Assembly: GCA_947069175.1 (NCBI GenBank)
Contig: CAMTDV010000030.1
Location: 98,852,411 to 98,916,410 of the forward strand
Source: Scalesia atractyloides
Lineage: Eukaryota > Streptophyta > Magnoliopsida > Asterales > Asteraceae
DNA length: 64,000 nucleotides
Reading direction: 5' to 3'
Both the position numbers and the translations under genes were made by a program. How positions within the stretch are numbered: position 1 is the stretch's first letter; the number at the start of each line of letters is the position of its first letter. Of the stretch, positions 1 to 13,246 are shown piece after piece. The notes beneath the pieces are model-generated. The model made no database searches and was not told the origin of the DNA. It saw only the letters and a list, made by a program, of their open reading frames with translations.

Positions 1-801
1 TAATTTATCCTTTAACTACCAGGACTAGTTATTGAATTTAATTAAAAAGATAATCAAAAACCCGACCCCCTTTTGTCCATGTCTCTTCTCGAAAGCCATA
101 ATCCACAGTTGCCCAAAACAAAATCTGGTCGTCAAAGTCAGCCATACCCTTTTATCCGTCAGAGTTATCATCATGGTTAACTTATGATCATTTATCCCCA
201 TCGCAACTGTGCCAAGGGCTACAGTGATCCACACCCATCGTACCTTGCTCTTGCATTACCAATCACCCCTCTCGATGTTTGGGGTTTTGTGCGTACCTTG
301 CTCACTACACTCTCACGTCTAATCAATTTATAGGGTCACAATTATACCTTGCTTGCAACTCCACAGTAACAATAATTTCTTATTAGTCTAAATGTAAGGT
401 AGTGCTCCATATCGTTTTATCGTTTGAGTATGTGTAGATGGGGTCGTCGCGGGGCAAAAGGGACACTTGATTATGAACACTCCATGTGGAAGCAAAGCCA
501 AAGAAGATGATGAAAAACCCCATATACGGTCACTAGTTCTTTTTTAAATTAAAATAAGCCACGTGATGAAAAAGAATACACCCATGTCAGCAAAACAATC
601 ACCAGAGTCGATTACAAGCTTTTTTTTCTAAAAAATTCACAGCTTCATTTAAAATTAACAAGTACAAGGACTTCAATTAAGAAAACTATGTAAAAAAACT
701 TTTATAACAAAAATATTTAAAAAAATATAAAGCATATTGATTTTCTTTTTTATTGCAATATTTGACCTTTTAAATATTCATTTCTTCAAAATTTAACGCA
801 A

Positions 802-835
802 CTAGTAGGATTACTCGCGCTTCGCCGTGGATTTT
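802..835 (-). mobile_element. Helitron-like 3' terminus (minus strand)
   Basis: Read on the minus strand, a short GC-rich imperfect hairpin around GGCGAAGCGCG is followed about 10 nt later by CTAG. The next base on that strand is T, as expected for Helitron insertion between A and T. A related end lies at 59776. The body would extend rightwards from here; no 5' end was found and the hairpin is imperfect, so this is tentative. Confidence 0.35.
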
Positions 836-1146
836 CATTTTTTGTCAGTTTCGTATGTACGGCACGGTACTGACATTTGATATAGCAAATAAAAAAGGTT
901 ATTCTAAGAGGATATCACATGTGTTTTACATCGATCGGAAACCATAGAAACGAATACCGATACCGATGTTGTTCGAATGGTATTGATTCAGTTCGTTATG
1001 GTACCGACACTCAGTATAGCTTATGGTATCAAGAAAATAGTTCATTGCGAATATCATACCACCACATTAAGAAACCCATAAAACAAACACGTTAATGAAA
1101 CCGATGTTGTTTAGATGGTAGTTGTTCGGTCCCTCACGATAAAAAA

Positions 1147-1529
1147 ATCAACTATATTTAGCCTTTTCGAATAAAACTTATCAAATTGCAGGTAAAATAA
1201 GAACGTTCTAACAGTATATTGGGGAAGAAGGTATTCTAAAAGTTATAAGCAGAAAACACAATAACTCTATTAAAGTTAAGCAATAAAACACATAATGGCT
1301 AAAAAAATTATTAAACTTCAAAGACCTTATGATAAATCTATTAAATTTCAGGGTATCAACTATATTTAGCCCTTTTGAATGAAACTTTATCAAATTGTGA
1401 TAAAATCAACACTTTCTAACATTATAATGGGGAAGAAGGTATTAAAGTTAAGCAATAAAAACATATAATGGCTAAATTTTTTTTTATTAAACTTCAAGGA
1501 CCTTAAGATAACTCTATGAAATTTCAGGT
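1147..1529. repeat. Tandem direct duplication, about 208-bp period
   Basis: The block starting ATCAACTATATTTAGCC at 1147 recurs at 1355 and runs to about 1529. Both copies share GGGGAAGAAGGTATT, AAAGTTAAGCAATAAAA and a TTCAGG end. The second copy has lost about 30 bp in its middle. It is non-coding and its function is unknown. Confidence 0.8.
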
Positions 1530-2842
1530 CAGAAACGTAAAAAGTCATTAGAAGACAAAAAAAACACTATTCACCCCTTGCTAAAATGTATATATGTATA
1601 GTAAAATAAAGTTATATTACAAAAGTTATATTATGTAACTCATAAAATAAAGTTGTGTTTTAAATCGATCGAAAAACATAAAAATTGTTTATCAATATCA
1701 GTTCTGATAACACCTATAGCGGTATCAATGTTGTTGTCTATACGACTAGTTTGTCACCATATTATTATTTCGAATTCAACTCCGTTTTAAATAAAATTTA
1801 TAATGGAATCTCGAGGAAAAAGTTAACGTGATCGCATATTTAGTTTTTATAGAAAAAAATACTAACGAAAGAAAGTTATAAAAAGATAAAACTATTAGGT
1901 TAAAGCTTATATTAACTAACCTTTGTTATAGTAACTTTTTGTTTGACTTTTTTAAGCTTTAACTAAATGTTGTTTTTTACTTCATTTTTTTGCTTTATTT
2001 ATATAACTATAATATAATTAGCAAACTTTGTGAATAATAACATTTTATTTTGACTTCTTTAAGCTTTAATTAAATCCAGTTTGGATGAGCTTATTTTACC
2101 TCACTTATTGATTTCTTGAAAAAAGAAGTTTTTGTGAAATGATGTTTAGGTAATAATGTGAAAATCAGCTTTTTAGGCATTGAAAAGAAGAAATAAAAAA
2201 GGTTATGACTTTTCTAAAAAGGAGATAAGGAGGTTAAATAGGTCAATAAGTAGAAATGGAAAAGCTAATCCAATAATACCCAAAATGTTGTTTTTGACTT
2301 CGTTTTTGCTTTATTTTTACATTTCAGCGTAACTGTGTAAACAAGAAGTCTTACATTGTAATAAACATGTCTTTATATTTCTGATGTTTGTTTTTTTTTT
2401 TTTCTTATTTTACTATGCAATATATTCGGGATGATTCTTATTTGACATGAGTTCATTGAAAAAATAGTTAATAAAAAAAGAAGAAGAATATACAGTTGGT
2501 AGAAGGTAAAAAAATAAAAAAACTATTATGGGTTTATTGAAGTAGACAAAAAAATATGAAGATTGAATAACAAAGAACTATAATAAGAAAAAAAGTAATA
2601 AACAAGACGTTGGGTCAAATGAAAGTTTTGATGAAAAAAATATAACTATAACAAGACATTGGGTTAAATGAAAGTTTTGGTTAAAAAAATATAATCATTA
2701 AATTAGTTTTTAGTCGATGATGCGAGGAGGGAGACAATACTAATGTTTAGAAATGTTGTTGTCGTAAATATTATTCAAGGAACACTATTTTAGATATTAT
2801 TCAAATACTATTTTAGGAAATACTTTTTTCCACTAACACTAA

Positions 2843-3342
2843 GGTGTTTGTTTTTTAAGAGGTAAAATGTCTGCAGTCTGCAGACCACATCTGCAAACAT
2901 CCGTAGAAGAAGAGGTGAACCAAAGCACTACAGTCTGCAAGAAGAAGGTTATTTGTTTTTAACGTATGTAGACTTCTAAAATAAACCGGTAGTGTGTACA
3001 GACGGTGGTAGTGGACAGTGATGGTGGTAGACGGTGGTGGTGGGTAGTGGTAGTATGCACAGTGGTGGACCGTGATGGTGGACGGTGGTGGGTGGTGGAC
3101 GGTGTTGGATGGTGGACAGTGGTGGTAGTGGTGGACGGTAGTAGTGGGTGATGATGTTTAACCCTCTGCAGACCTTTGAAAATCTTAGAAGTGACTGTGC
3201 CAAGTCTGCACCAAAAAGAGCTCGAACAGACATTTTTTAATGAAATGTCTTCGGAAAAAACAAACAGTCTGTATGTGACAATGTCTGCGCGACGCAGACA
3301 GAAAAACCTGCACAGAGCTTTTCAGAAAAAACAAACAACACC
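2843..3342. mobile_element. PIF/Harbinger-like MITE, 500 bp
   Basis: The left end GGTGTTTGTTTTTT and the right end AAACAAACAACACC are terminal inverted repeats. They are flanked by TAA on both sides (2840-2842 and 3343-3345), the 3-bp duplication typical of PIF/Harbinger elements. The middle (about 2990-3160) is a GGT/GTG-rich low-complexity block, and open frames across it are translations of that block. The right third has several CAGAC motifs. A 5'-truncated relative with a TTA flank lies at 54705-54979. The element ends about 250 bp before the CPR TATA box, so it sits in the promoter region. Confidence 0.7.
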
Positions 3343-3592
3343 TAAAACGCCAGAAAGATTGCTAAGATGTGTAACTGAAATATAAAAATAAAGTCAAAAA
3401 GAAAGTCAAAAACAAAATTAAATATAGTTACTCTTCAAAAAGTTGGTAATTAAATATAGTTACTCTTCAAAAAGTTGGTAACTAAATATAGTTAATTAAT
3501 ATGATTATTAACCATGGTTAAAATAAGCTAAATATAGTTAGGTGTGTATGGGATGGCTACTGGCTAGTCCATTTATTCCGTCTCTAAGTTCC

Positions 3593-3602
3593 CCTATAAA
3601 AC
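3593..3602 (+). promoter_or_regulatory. Probable TATA box of CPR
   Basis: CTATAAAACC lies about 150 bp upstream of the CPR start codon. It is followed by a GA/CT-rich stretch (about 3644-3720) like a plant 5' leader. The transcription start was not determined. Confidence 0.5.
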
Positions 3603-3747
3603 CAAATCAATATGTATTTCCCACCTGCAACATCTTCAGGTGTAGAGAGAGAATCCAGTGAGAGAAACCTCTATAAACCTCTTCATCTTTAACTTCTCTC
3701 TCTAATTCACAAACCTTACCAAAGCTACCGGTTTCTTGCCGGTGATA

Positions 3748-6700
3748 ATGCAATCAGAATCCGTAAAAGTGTCCCCGATCGAATTGGTATCAGCAGTGCT
3801 GAATGAAAAGGTGGCGGAGAAGATGAACACATCAGAACTGGGAGAAAAGACGATGCTGGAGGAGAATCATAAGCTGCTGATGCTGTTTACGACGTCGGTT
3901 GCTGTGTTGATCGGGTGTCTCATTGTTTTGGTGTGGCGAAGATCATCCACGAAGAAACCGGTTAAGGAACCCGAGCCGCAGAAAGTTGTTGTGCCGAAGA
4001 TAGAGAAGGAACCGGACGCGGATGATGGCAAGAAGAAGGTTTCGATATTCTTTGGAACTCAAACCGGAAACGCTGAAAGTTTCGCAAAGGTAAAGCATGA
4101 CTAGTTGTAATGTTGTTAAAACTGGACCGGACTGGTTGGCTAGAAAGTTGGTGGTTCTGTTGCATGGGTTGAACCGCCACTAGTATGATAAACCTAGGTC
4201 GAGTGGCGGTTGAACCGGTGACTTAAGTTTGTTAGACCGGTTTTGAGTAAAAAAAACCGGGGTTAATATAACCTACCTAAATAAGTCTAGTGGTGGTTGA
4301 AGATGTGACGGTTAAGTTGTTCAAGGGGTCCTAAGTAAAAAGTTATTATATATAAATTATATTTTCATAGTTTTTTTTATAGGTGAACTTCACAATAGAC
4401 GGTTAATTCACACCTGCTAGTCGCAAGCCCGTCACCCCACTCATTACCAAGGACTATGTTGTCCAAACCGAGTCCACGCCTTGGTCGAATGTGTCTTGGC
4501 TATCCCCGAGAAAATTTCCAGCCCCCTGCCACTTGACAGGAGTTGCACCCTCCACAAGAGTCGACCCTATTATGAAAGTCAACTCTTTGGAGTAAATACG
4601 CTGTAATAGAAAACTCGGGGTGGCTCCCGGGTTTCGAACTTGTGACCAAGCCTCTACCTGTTCATTGCCATGACCAAGCCTCTAACTATAATTTTCATAG
4701 TTAAATTATAGTTATTTGACTTATTTCCCACCAAGAAAATCAATTATTTCTCATTTAAAAGTGTCTATATTTTCTGAATAGTTTTTCACAGTTAATTTGA
4801 CCGGCGCAACTAATACGTTGGTAGTGTAGTAGTGATAAATAAGAGTGTAAACAAAGTGAAATGATTTTTAACTTGATTGGGCTGGAGCTAAAACTCGGCT
4901 CATCTATTATTTATTTATTAATTAATTTATAATTTATAATTTTGTATATTTATATTTTTGTTATAACTTTTGTATAAGGCGTAATTATATATTATTTAGT
5001 TATTTTTATTGTAGATTTTTATATAATAAATATTATATAATTTACATATTTAATATTAAATGCTGTAAGAATCTTTAGGCGCTAGTTAGCTGATGCGGTA
5101 ACCACTAGCGACTAATCCAGATTAATATGGTAACTGGAATGAGATTTTATAAGTAATTATCAGTTTTGTATGTATACACACACATTTTTGTATGTAATTT
5201 ATTTAAACAGACATGTTTTAACAACTTCATTGACCTATATTTTTTAAGTAGATATGATTAATTGTTAGAATTTACATTTTGGCCTGGTCGGAATTTGATC
5301 GAAATCGATAGACTACCACCGATTTTTGCCGATTAGGACCGGATTTGACTCCTGTTGACCGTCTAGTGATTAATTGGCTGATAAGATAAAAATTACTCAG
5401 TGAACCTCCGACCAGCAACTAATCGAAGGCTAGACGTGATTTTTTTACAACCATGTTAATATTATACATAAAAAGATTATATAAATTATAGAGCTCGTTT
5501 AGGCTCGCAAACCGGCTTAAGCTCGTTTGGTAAAGAAAATATTTATATACTTGTGCTCGTTTAGGCTCACGGGTACCTCACGAGCAACTTGAATTGTTAA
5601 TTTACTCCTTTAGTGATGACCGGTCTTGTTTTAAGCGATTGTTATTTTCCAACATTTAAAATGTCTTCAGTGTTATTTTGACTTTATTATTTTGTATATC
5701 TAAAGGCACTTGTAGAGGAAGCAAAAGTTCGATATGAAAAGGCAACCTTTAAAGTAATTGATTTGGTGAGTTCAAATTTTTGATGCTACATGCAATCAGA
5801 ATCTTTAATACTCATAGTTATTAATTAAATGTTTAAATTGCAACAATGTTTTGCAATCGTAGGATGATTATGCTGCTGATGATGATTTGTATGAGGAGAA
5901 ACTTAAGAAAGAGTCTTTGGCATTTTTCTTAGTAGCTACGTAAGTCATCACATTTGATTGCTACCATTGTTTACTTTTTCTTAATTCCATATATTTGTTT
6001 ATGTTTAAATTATTATGGATCTGGAATGTATTGTTACCTAACCATAGCACCTTTGGTCCACGCATAAAAAACCTGGGGTCCTACAATTTGCACCCATAAA
6101 TTGACCTTCTACACCCCACATATTTGATTTTTTTTCCTGTTTTTTTATTTGAATAACACATATTTACTTAACTTTTAGTGTGGTTCCTTGTAATTTCAAA
6201 TACACGCTTGTTATCTTTATCTACATTTTGATATAAATGTCTAACATCAACTGAATTAGATTTGGTGTATCTAAGTTATCCCCACCTAAATGGCGCGGGT
6301 TCAAGTCATTGGCAACAAATGCTTTGTAACCCCACGATGACAAGTGAGACTAAAGTTGCATGTTTATATAAAACTCACGTGCTGAGTGTTGACAGATCAT
6401 TTTATATGAACTTAACATAATTTTAATGTGTTTCAAGTAAGGATTTGATCCACAATGTTTGTAAACCGTATTAGGTAAGTTAGTAAGTACCCCTTCTGAT
6501 CAAATCTTGTATAATATTTTATAATCTAGGTATGGAGATGGTGAGCCAACGGATAATGCTGCCAGATTTTATAAATGGTTTACTGAGGTACATATTTTGT
6601 AATTAAATTAACCAATTTGATGGTGAGATTTAACATAATTTGAGTGTTTACATATTTTTTCATGTACTTGTGTAGGGGGATGATAAAGGAGAATGGCTTA

Positions 6701-9613
6701 AGAAACTTCAGTATGGAGTATTCGGTCTCGGCAACAAGCAATATGAGCATTTCAACAAGGTAATCTTATTAGTTTCATTTCATTTTCTCGATAACCAAGC
6801 AGCTACATGTATGGTCTATGTTTTGTAACGGCTGAGTTATATACTTGTTCTTTAATCTTTTGTAGGTTGGAATAGTGGTCGATGGTAAACTCGAAGAGAT
6901 GGGTATGTTCAATTCCCTAAAGTGATCGGTTTCTGATCTATTGGTATACGAGTGCTAATCTTTACTATTACCATTTGCAGGCGCGAAACGCCTTGTTCCT
7001 TTGGGCCTTGGGGACGATGATCAATCTATTGAAGATGATTTTGCCGCATGGTATAAATAAGACTACATTCACCATTTTAAAACGGTTCGGGTAATGGGTT
7101 GAAGCGGGTTCTCACTAAAATGGGCTCAGCTTGAAATGGGCCTTTTTTTAATAAAAAAATTTGTTCGCCCCCCCATTATATTATATTATTATACATCTAT
7201 GAATGAATTTACAGTTTTTTTTTGTTTATATCATCTTTAGGAAAGATTTAGTGTGGCCTGAGTTGGATCGATTGTTGCGTGACAAGGACGACATGAGTGT
7301 TGCCACTCCTTACACGGCTGCTGTTTTGGAATACCGAGTTGTATATCATGACAAACCCGATCCGTCTGCAGAAGACCAAACTCATACAAATGGTCACACT
7401 GTTCATGATGCTCAACATCCAAGCAGGTATTGATAAATCTTCATCGTCCAAATATCATTTTCTCATCTTTTCACATTCTTAATCGGCTATCATTAATCGT
7501 GTCTTTTTAAAGATCCAATGTGGCATTCAAAAAGGAACTACACACCCCTCAGTCCGATCGGTCTTGCACTCATTTGGAATTTGACATCTCTAACACCGGA
7601 CTATCGTAAGTCGCTCTTTATTTGTTATATTTTATCCAAAATTACAAGTGCTAAAGACTCTTTTTTTCTTAGATACGAGACGGGTGATCATGTTGGTGTC
7701 TACTGTGAGAATCTAAGTGAAGTTGTAGATGAAGCCGTGAGATTAGTTGGCTTACCACCCGACACTTATTTCTCAATCCATGCCGATAAGGAGGACGGAA
7801 CGCCTATCACTGGCTCCACGTTGCCACCTCCGTTCCCTCCATGCACTTTAAGAAACGCATTGGCGCTCTATGCAGATGTTTTAAGTTCTCCTAAAAAGGT
7901 TACACATATGTCATCAATAATGTTGAAATAAAACATACATGGTTACATATTGTAATATCAATAAACATGTTATATATACCAGACTGCTTTGCTTGCTCTG
8001 GCTGCTCATGCTTCTGATCCCAATGAAGCCGATCGACTAAAATTTCTCGCATCGCCAGCTGGCAAGGTCGGGATTTCTTTCACTAATCTTGGTTAACGGT
8101 TTTTATGTTTAATAAATTAGTTTATATTTTTTATTGGTATTTTGTTGTTCAGGATGAATATGCTCAATGGATAGTTGCAAACCAAAGAAGTCTTCTTGAG
8201 GTTATGGAGTCATTCCCGTCAGCGAAACCTCCACTTGGCGTTTTCTTTGCAGCTGTGGCCCCACGCTTGCAGCCTCGATACTACTCAATTTCTTCTTCTC
8301 CAAAGTTAGTAGTTTAAATATGTTTTATATTAAGTAAGTAACCTCTTTTCTATTTAACTAAACCCCATTTTTATTAAACTTTTTTTTTTATTTTTTACAG
8401 ATTGGCACCGAACCGAATTCATGTAACTTGTGCATTAGTTTATGATAAGACGCCTGCAGGCCGTATCCACAAAGGACTGTGTTCAACCTGGATGAAGGTA
8501 TTACAATCACTCCTATTTCTGCTTCCACTTTGTTGGTAGTATATGGTATTTTACATACTATAAATATACTAAAAATTGGTGATTTATATTTCAGAATGCT
8601 ACGCCTTTGACCGAAACTCAGGATTGTAGCTGGGCACCCATTTTTGTTAGAACATCTAACTTCAGACTTCCTGTTGATCCGAAGGTCCCAGTTATCATGA
8701 TTGGGCCTGGCACTGGACTGGCTCCTTTTCGGGGCTTTCTTCAAGAAAGACAAGCTTTGAAGGAAGCTGGAACTGAGCTGGGGTCATCTATTTTCTTTTT
8801 CGGATGCAGAAACCGCAATGTGGTAAGCTAAACAAAAACTTTTTTTTACAAGTGCTATGCTTCAATAGTGGAAAATTATGAATATGGTATGTAACATTAT
8901 AATTGCAGGATTTTATATACGAGGAAGAACTAAACAACTTTGTGGAGACTGGTGTTCTTTCTGAGCTTGTTGTTGCTTTCTCCCGTGAAGGAGCGACTAA
9001 GGAGTACGTGCAACATAAAATGAGCCAAAAGGTAGGAAAACTAAACGACCTTCTTTATTATATTATATCATGTTATATTTGTTTTTCCTTTTTTCAAATG
9101 TGAGTTGTTATTACAGGCTTCAGAAATCTGGAACTTGCTTTCTAAGGGAGCATATTTATATGTATGTGGGGATGCTAAAGGCATGGCTAGAGATGTACAC
9201 CGAACCCTTCACACAATTGTGCAAGAACAGGTGTGTTCACTTTGGTCTTAACGGTATACATACATAAATACGCATATATATAATGTGTGTATATATTATG
9301 GTATGAACTATCTACTAGTAAACAGAATTCGCTTTCTGTGTGTTTAATAAGTTGAGGTCCATTTAGGCTGGTGACATAATTATGTGGCTCAAACTTGACA
9401 TCCTACACCCTTAAGTCGACTTTCTGAGTGTCCGATTTTTGTCATTATTATTTTCCTAATGTGGGGCGAGAAAATTGATTGCGTGTCTCATTCTCTAACT
9501 AACAAAATCATCGTTTTTTTATATAATTTCAGGGATCTCTAGACTCGTCCAAGGCGGAGTTGTATGTGAAGAATCTACAAATGTCAGGAAGATATCTTCG
9601 TGATGTCTGGTAA
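3748..9613 (+). CDS. CPR: NADPH-cytochrome P450 reductase (17 exons)
   Basis: ER-anchored diflavin reductase that passes electrons from NADPH through FAD and FMN to cytochrome P450s. Exons: 3748-4089, 5706-5765, 5863-5939, 6530-6587, 6676-6759, 6866-6902, 6981-7050, 7241-7426, 7513-7605, 7673-7898, 7983-8066, 8153-8304, 8401-8497, 8595-8822, 8909-9031, 9117-9230, 9533-9613. They sum to 2112 nt (703 residues plus stop), every junction is GT-AG and the frame holds throughout. A hydrophobic anchor lies at residues about 43-63, followed by RR. The FMN loop FFGTQTGNAE is at about 101-110. The FAD motif RYYSISSSP is in exon 12, the NADPH-binding GPGTGLAPFRGF in exon 14 and YVCGDAKGMA in exon 16. 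The protein ends in DVW, as plant CPRs do. ATG 3748 is the first in-frame ATG after a leader. Intron 1 (1616 bp) carries a SINE. No lesion was seen, so the gene is probably functional. Confidence 0.97.
4373..4690 (-). mobile_element. tRNA-derived SINE in CPR intron 1
   Basis: A 318-bp insertion is flanked by a perfect 12-bp duplication, ATTTTCATAGTT, at 4361-4372 and 4691-4702. On the minus strand it starts with a tRNA-like head containing AAGTTCGAAACC (box B-like) and ends in an A-rich tail (ATAAAAAA). The head carries a partly duplicated TAGAGGCTTGGTCA, which may be a doubled box A region. It lies antisense in the host intron, away from the splice sites. Confidence 0.7.
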
Positions 9614-10736
9614 TAATTATTTCAAGAAGGGAAATAGTACAAAACTTAAAAATGACACTTCTTTTTTAAGGGACAATCTTTTCTACGACATCGTTTGAGG
9701 GACTTCCGTTGATCATTAACTAGTTTTGGGTATTTTCTTTTATTATATGTGATTTATAGGCATTGTTTATAAGCATTCAAAAGTATATGTTATTTATGTG
9801 GTAAACGATGTATCTTTATGAACTTGAAGACTCAAAACATAAGCTTTACTCTTTATTTATTATTCAATTGCCATGTTAGCACAAAAGAAATAAAAAGCCA
9901 AATGGGCGACACTTAGTGGCGATCCAAGATTTCTCGTCAGCGGGGCCAAAATATAAAAAAAAAACCAGACTAGTCAAAACGGGTTAAACATGCCAAATAA
10001 TGATAGTCACAAAAGTAATGCATCTAAAACATGTATACTAACTACTAAGCAACCTAACTAAAACAATAAAACACCACGAAAGAAATTGATTTTCGAACAT
10101 GTTACACTCGCCGGCTCGTGTGCTCTTAACTACTCGAAAACTACAATTTATTCCCTTGGCCTATTATTATTAAAACTCAGGATTAACAAGAAACAAACTT
10201 GTGATCTTCTTGACCTTACAGCTTACTCATATAGAGGGAATTCAGGGAAGCATACTAATTTGTCCGAACTAAATATATGGATTGATGTAGTTTCTATAGT
10301 TTACTCTCAAATGTTTGGAATTATCAAAATCATGATACCATGATGATCCTGTGATATTTTTTTCTTTTATCTTGTAAACATGTAAAACAGTAGTTAGTAC
10401 TATAATAGTTTCAGCATTCTTATAATAACTATCAGACAAAATTGAAATGACTTGCGAATTAACAAATATTGAAATGACTTGCGAATTAACAAATATTAAT
10501 TTGAACAATTGAACAGAAATGAACATAAACCTGTCATTTGGAATAACATAGACCAATTGAGGCATTTAAATTGTGATAGGAAGAAAAGGTTGGGGACTCG
10601 GGGTATGAAAAATCGGTTAATAAGTTGAGTTGGGCCATAATTCACACTGGGCTTCAACTAACTCGGTCCCCCATGCAACACATGTACGTAGTGGTGCACA
10701 CGAAACCGGTTCTGTATCACTTTTAAAGTTTTGGTA
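9614..10736. other. CPR 3' flank and intergenic DNA
   Basis: The CPR 3' untranslated region probably runs to about 9850-9890; no single poly(A) signal stands out. Beyond it is AT-rich DNA with a short tandem repeat (TTGAAATGACTTGCGAATTA, twice near 10441 and 10470). No gene was recognised. Confidence 0.6.
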
Positions 10737-11155
10737 TAACTTGATTTTTCATACCGGATCTATTACAAGAAAAGGCCTAAATAGGCCATATATTACGTGA
10801 TTGCGAGAAAAATCCAAAGAGAATATTATGTATTTTAATACTCCACCTCAAACTCGAGCGTATAGATTTCGCGTGCCCAGTAAAAGATCTAGTTGTCAAG
10901 CTCCAACGGTTTAGTGAAAATATCGGCTATTTGCATCTTTGTGTCAATGCTGAGAGGTTCCATTTCTTGAGATTCCACCCGTTTTTTGACAAAGTAACAA
11001 TGCATCTCCACATGTTTCGTTCGCTCATGAAAGACATGGTTATTTGCGATGTGTCGGGCCGTTTGGTTGTCACAATAAAGTGGTGTGGGTCCATTTTGTT
11101 CGGCCCCAAGGCTCTTCAAGAGCCATCGCATCCATAATGCAAGATATAAATACAT
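10737..11155 (-). pseudogene. Ty1/copia RNase H fragment and partial 3' LTR
   Basis: On the minus strand, 10889-11155 encodes a piece of copia RNase H and the end of pol. It contains LYCDNQTA, FHERTKHVE and QIADIFTKPL. The frame then reaches a purine-rich tract near 10843-10860 (GAGGTGG on the minus strand), which marks the polypurine tract. The sequence beyond (10842 downwards) is probably the remains of the 3' LTR and includes a GGCCTAAATAGGCC palindrome. Integrase and reverse transcriptase are missing, so this is a truncated relic unrelated to the larger copia element at 28956. Confidence 0.8.
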
Positions 11156-13233
11156 AATATTTTATAAATTTGGAGTTTGATATTCGTATTTTATTTATAA
11201 ATACGTAAACTCCTTATTTCTGTTGCGATGTGATTCTATTATACAATCGTCATGCGAATGCCCTAAGTCCGGGCCCACAGGGTGAGCGGGGTGTGGCACC
11301 TGTTGCGACAACTATCGACTCTACAGGGTTTAACATAACCTAAAACAAAATTGTGGCTTTGTTTGTTCATTCGGAATCTCTCAGACCCTAAATTTGTTCA
11401 CTCCATCGATCCCTCTAATCCCTCCGGTGATTTTGGACCTTTGGATATTTAAGCAACGACCGACAAACCCCTAAGACTGCTCTTTCTTCTCTACCCCGCC
11501 GACCGATGATTCCCTCTTTCTTCTAATGTGTGGAAAATCGAAGATATATTTCACATCATTTGGGTCCTAATTTTAGTCATATTCTTGTAAAAATATAGTA
11601 AATAAGTTATTTATTTGTTTCACTTCTCGAGTTTCAGGTACAAACAGGCCACAAAATGATGAAGATGATGTTTATGTGCTTGAAATCAAGTTTTGACCAA
11701 AAACAGACCCCCATGTCTCACTAGACACGCCCTTGTGTTGTAGCTTTACAGAAAAAACAAACCAAGACTCCAAACATGGGGTCATGTTTCATAAAGAACA
11801 ATTCCATTGTTGGGGGTTTGATTCCGTTATTGAGGATTGTCGCCTTGCTGCTTCTTTCCAATATTGTTGAGGGTAGTGTCCCCCGCAAAATGAGGGCCAA
11901 CCACCTTATGGCATTAACACACACATATTCATTTTCTTCGTAGAACGACTTTGAGTGGTTGTCATTTGACTAGTGATCATGACAACTTTTTGAAGAGACG
12001 TAAGATTTGGTAACTAGCCTTGGTATAGTGATCTTTTGGAAATCTATAACAAAAGGGGGATTAATCTTGTTATTAAAGGGGAGTTAAACCCATGTGATCT
12101 TGATTGATTTCTACCATCCATCCTTTATCGCTTTCATTTTATCTTTTCTAAAATTAAAACTTTAAAAACAATTTTCTACCTTTTGGCTTGACTAGATGTT
12201 GACCGTATTTCACTACTAAGAGGCCTTGTATCATTGGATGATCTAGCTATCTTGCCATCACTATATATACTATGCCAACAATGGATGCACTTGCCCTAAT
12301 GGTCGTAGTGAGTGTTTGTACTTTATAGTGTTTTATGAATTTAAAGCTTGAATTTGCATCCAAAACTAATGAAAACTACCCCAAATTTATATACACCCAC
12401 GCACATCATCTTCTCCACCCTGTCGACCAACAATTGTACAAATTGGAATGACTTCCGGTGGCCAAACTGGAACTTACATCAGCATAAGCCTTTTAATATC
12501 TTGTTTTCGTCTGTGTGTGAAGAAATCGGATTACTGACTTTAAATTAGCTCTGATCATGAAATTGGTGGAGGAATATGATTACTACGGTGGAGGAATAAG
12601 GTCAATTGGTTTAAAATCAGTTAATGAGGTCACGAAATTGATAAGTACCAAATTATCTTTTAACTATTGAAAATGATGTGTCGTCGGCATTATTTGTAGG
12701 TCTTGAGTCCGTTGAGAAAACGATGCCACCATTGTTGCTCTGGAAACTTCAATCCACCCCCTCTGGCGAGATGCATAATTAATAGCTGCTTCCTTTTGTA
12801 CATGCACATGCTTTAAAGGTGTTGTACTTATAGCTAGAGTGTCTTCTCATAGAGAAGTTACAAATTAATATTTAGTTGATTCGCTCAGGTTTAGGGCGTT
12901 TGACTTTGTGTTTGACTTTGAATATGTAAGGGTCCACCATGAAAGCTTTAGCTCACCATCTCTTTTGTATTTGTCTAATAATAAATAAACTCATATAAGC
13001 GGTACATGAATCAATGGAAGCATTGAAGATATATGAAAAAAACTACATATAAAAAAGGGTATTCGAAAGTCGCAATCTTTGAGAGGAATATAAATCCACA
13101 TTTCAAATAAGAGTTGCACTTAGTGGGATTTTCAAGTCAAAAGAGAAACGTTGATGGCGTTTTAGGCAAATTGGTCCATAAAACCACCACCTTATTATAA
13201 AGTAAAAGTTAGTCACGTACCAACCCTTGTTTA
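11156..13233. other. Intergenic DNA, no gene recognised
   Basis: Mixed-composition DNA without a convincing coding region. Open frames at 11721-11924 (minus) and 12348-12548 (plus) are short, carry no recognised motif and lack gene context. Confidence 0.6.
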
Positions 13234-13246
13234 CACTACAAGAAAT
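13234..13246 (+). mobile_element. CACTA-type transposon end
   Basis: CACTACAAGAAAT matches the terminal sequence typical of plant En/Spm (CACTA) elements. It is followed after about 50 bp by GCGACGACTTTTGTCTTCGC, a self-complementary subterminal motif usual in that group. The matching opposite end was not found nearby, so this is probably a truncated remnant in the upstream region of the 14-kb gene. Confidence 0.45.

Larger units (their letters stand above)
1..2839. other. AT-rich intergenic DNA upstream of CPR
   Basis: No gene is recognised here. Open frames are short and carry no known motif. The stretch holds a Helitron-like end near 802, a patch with GGTACCGAT-type repeats near 950-1020, a tandem duplication at 1147-1529, and long A/T-rich runs. 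Two similar phrases containing 'ACAAGACRTTGGGT' recur near 2605 and 2651. Confidence 0.7.

Noticed and set aside
2976..3233. Proline/histidine-rich minus-strand frame
   Set aside because: Low-complexity GGT/CCA block inside a MITE.
7203..7931. Short plus-strand frames treated as separate genes
   Set aside because: They are individual CPR exons read through into introns.
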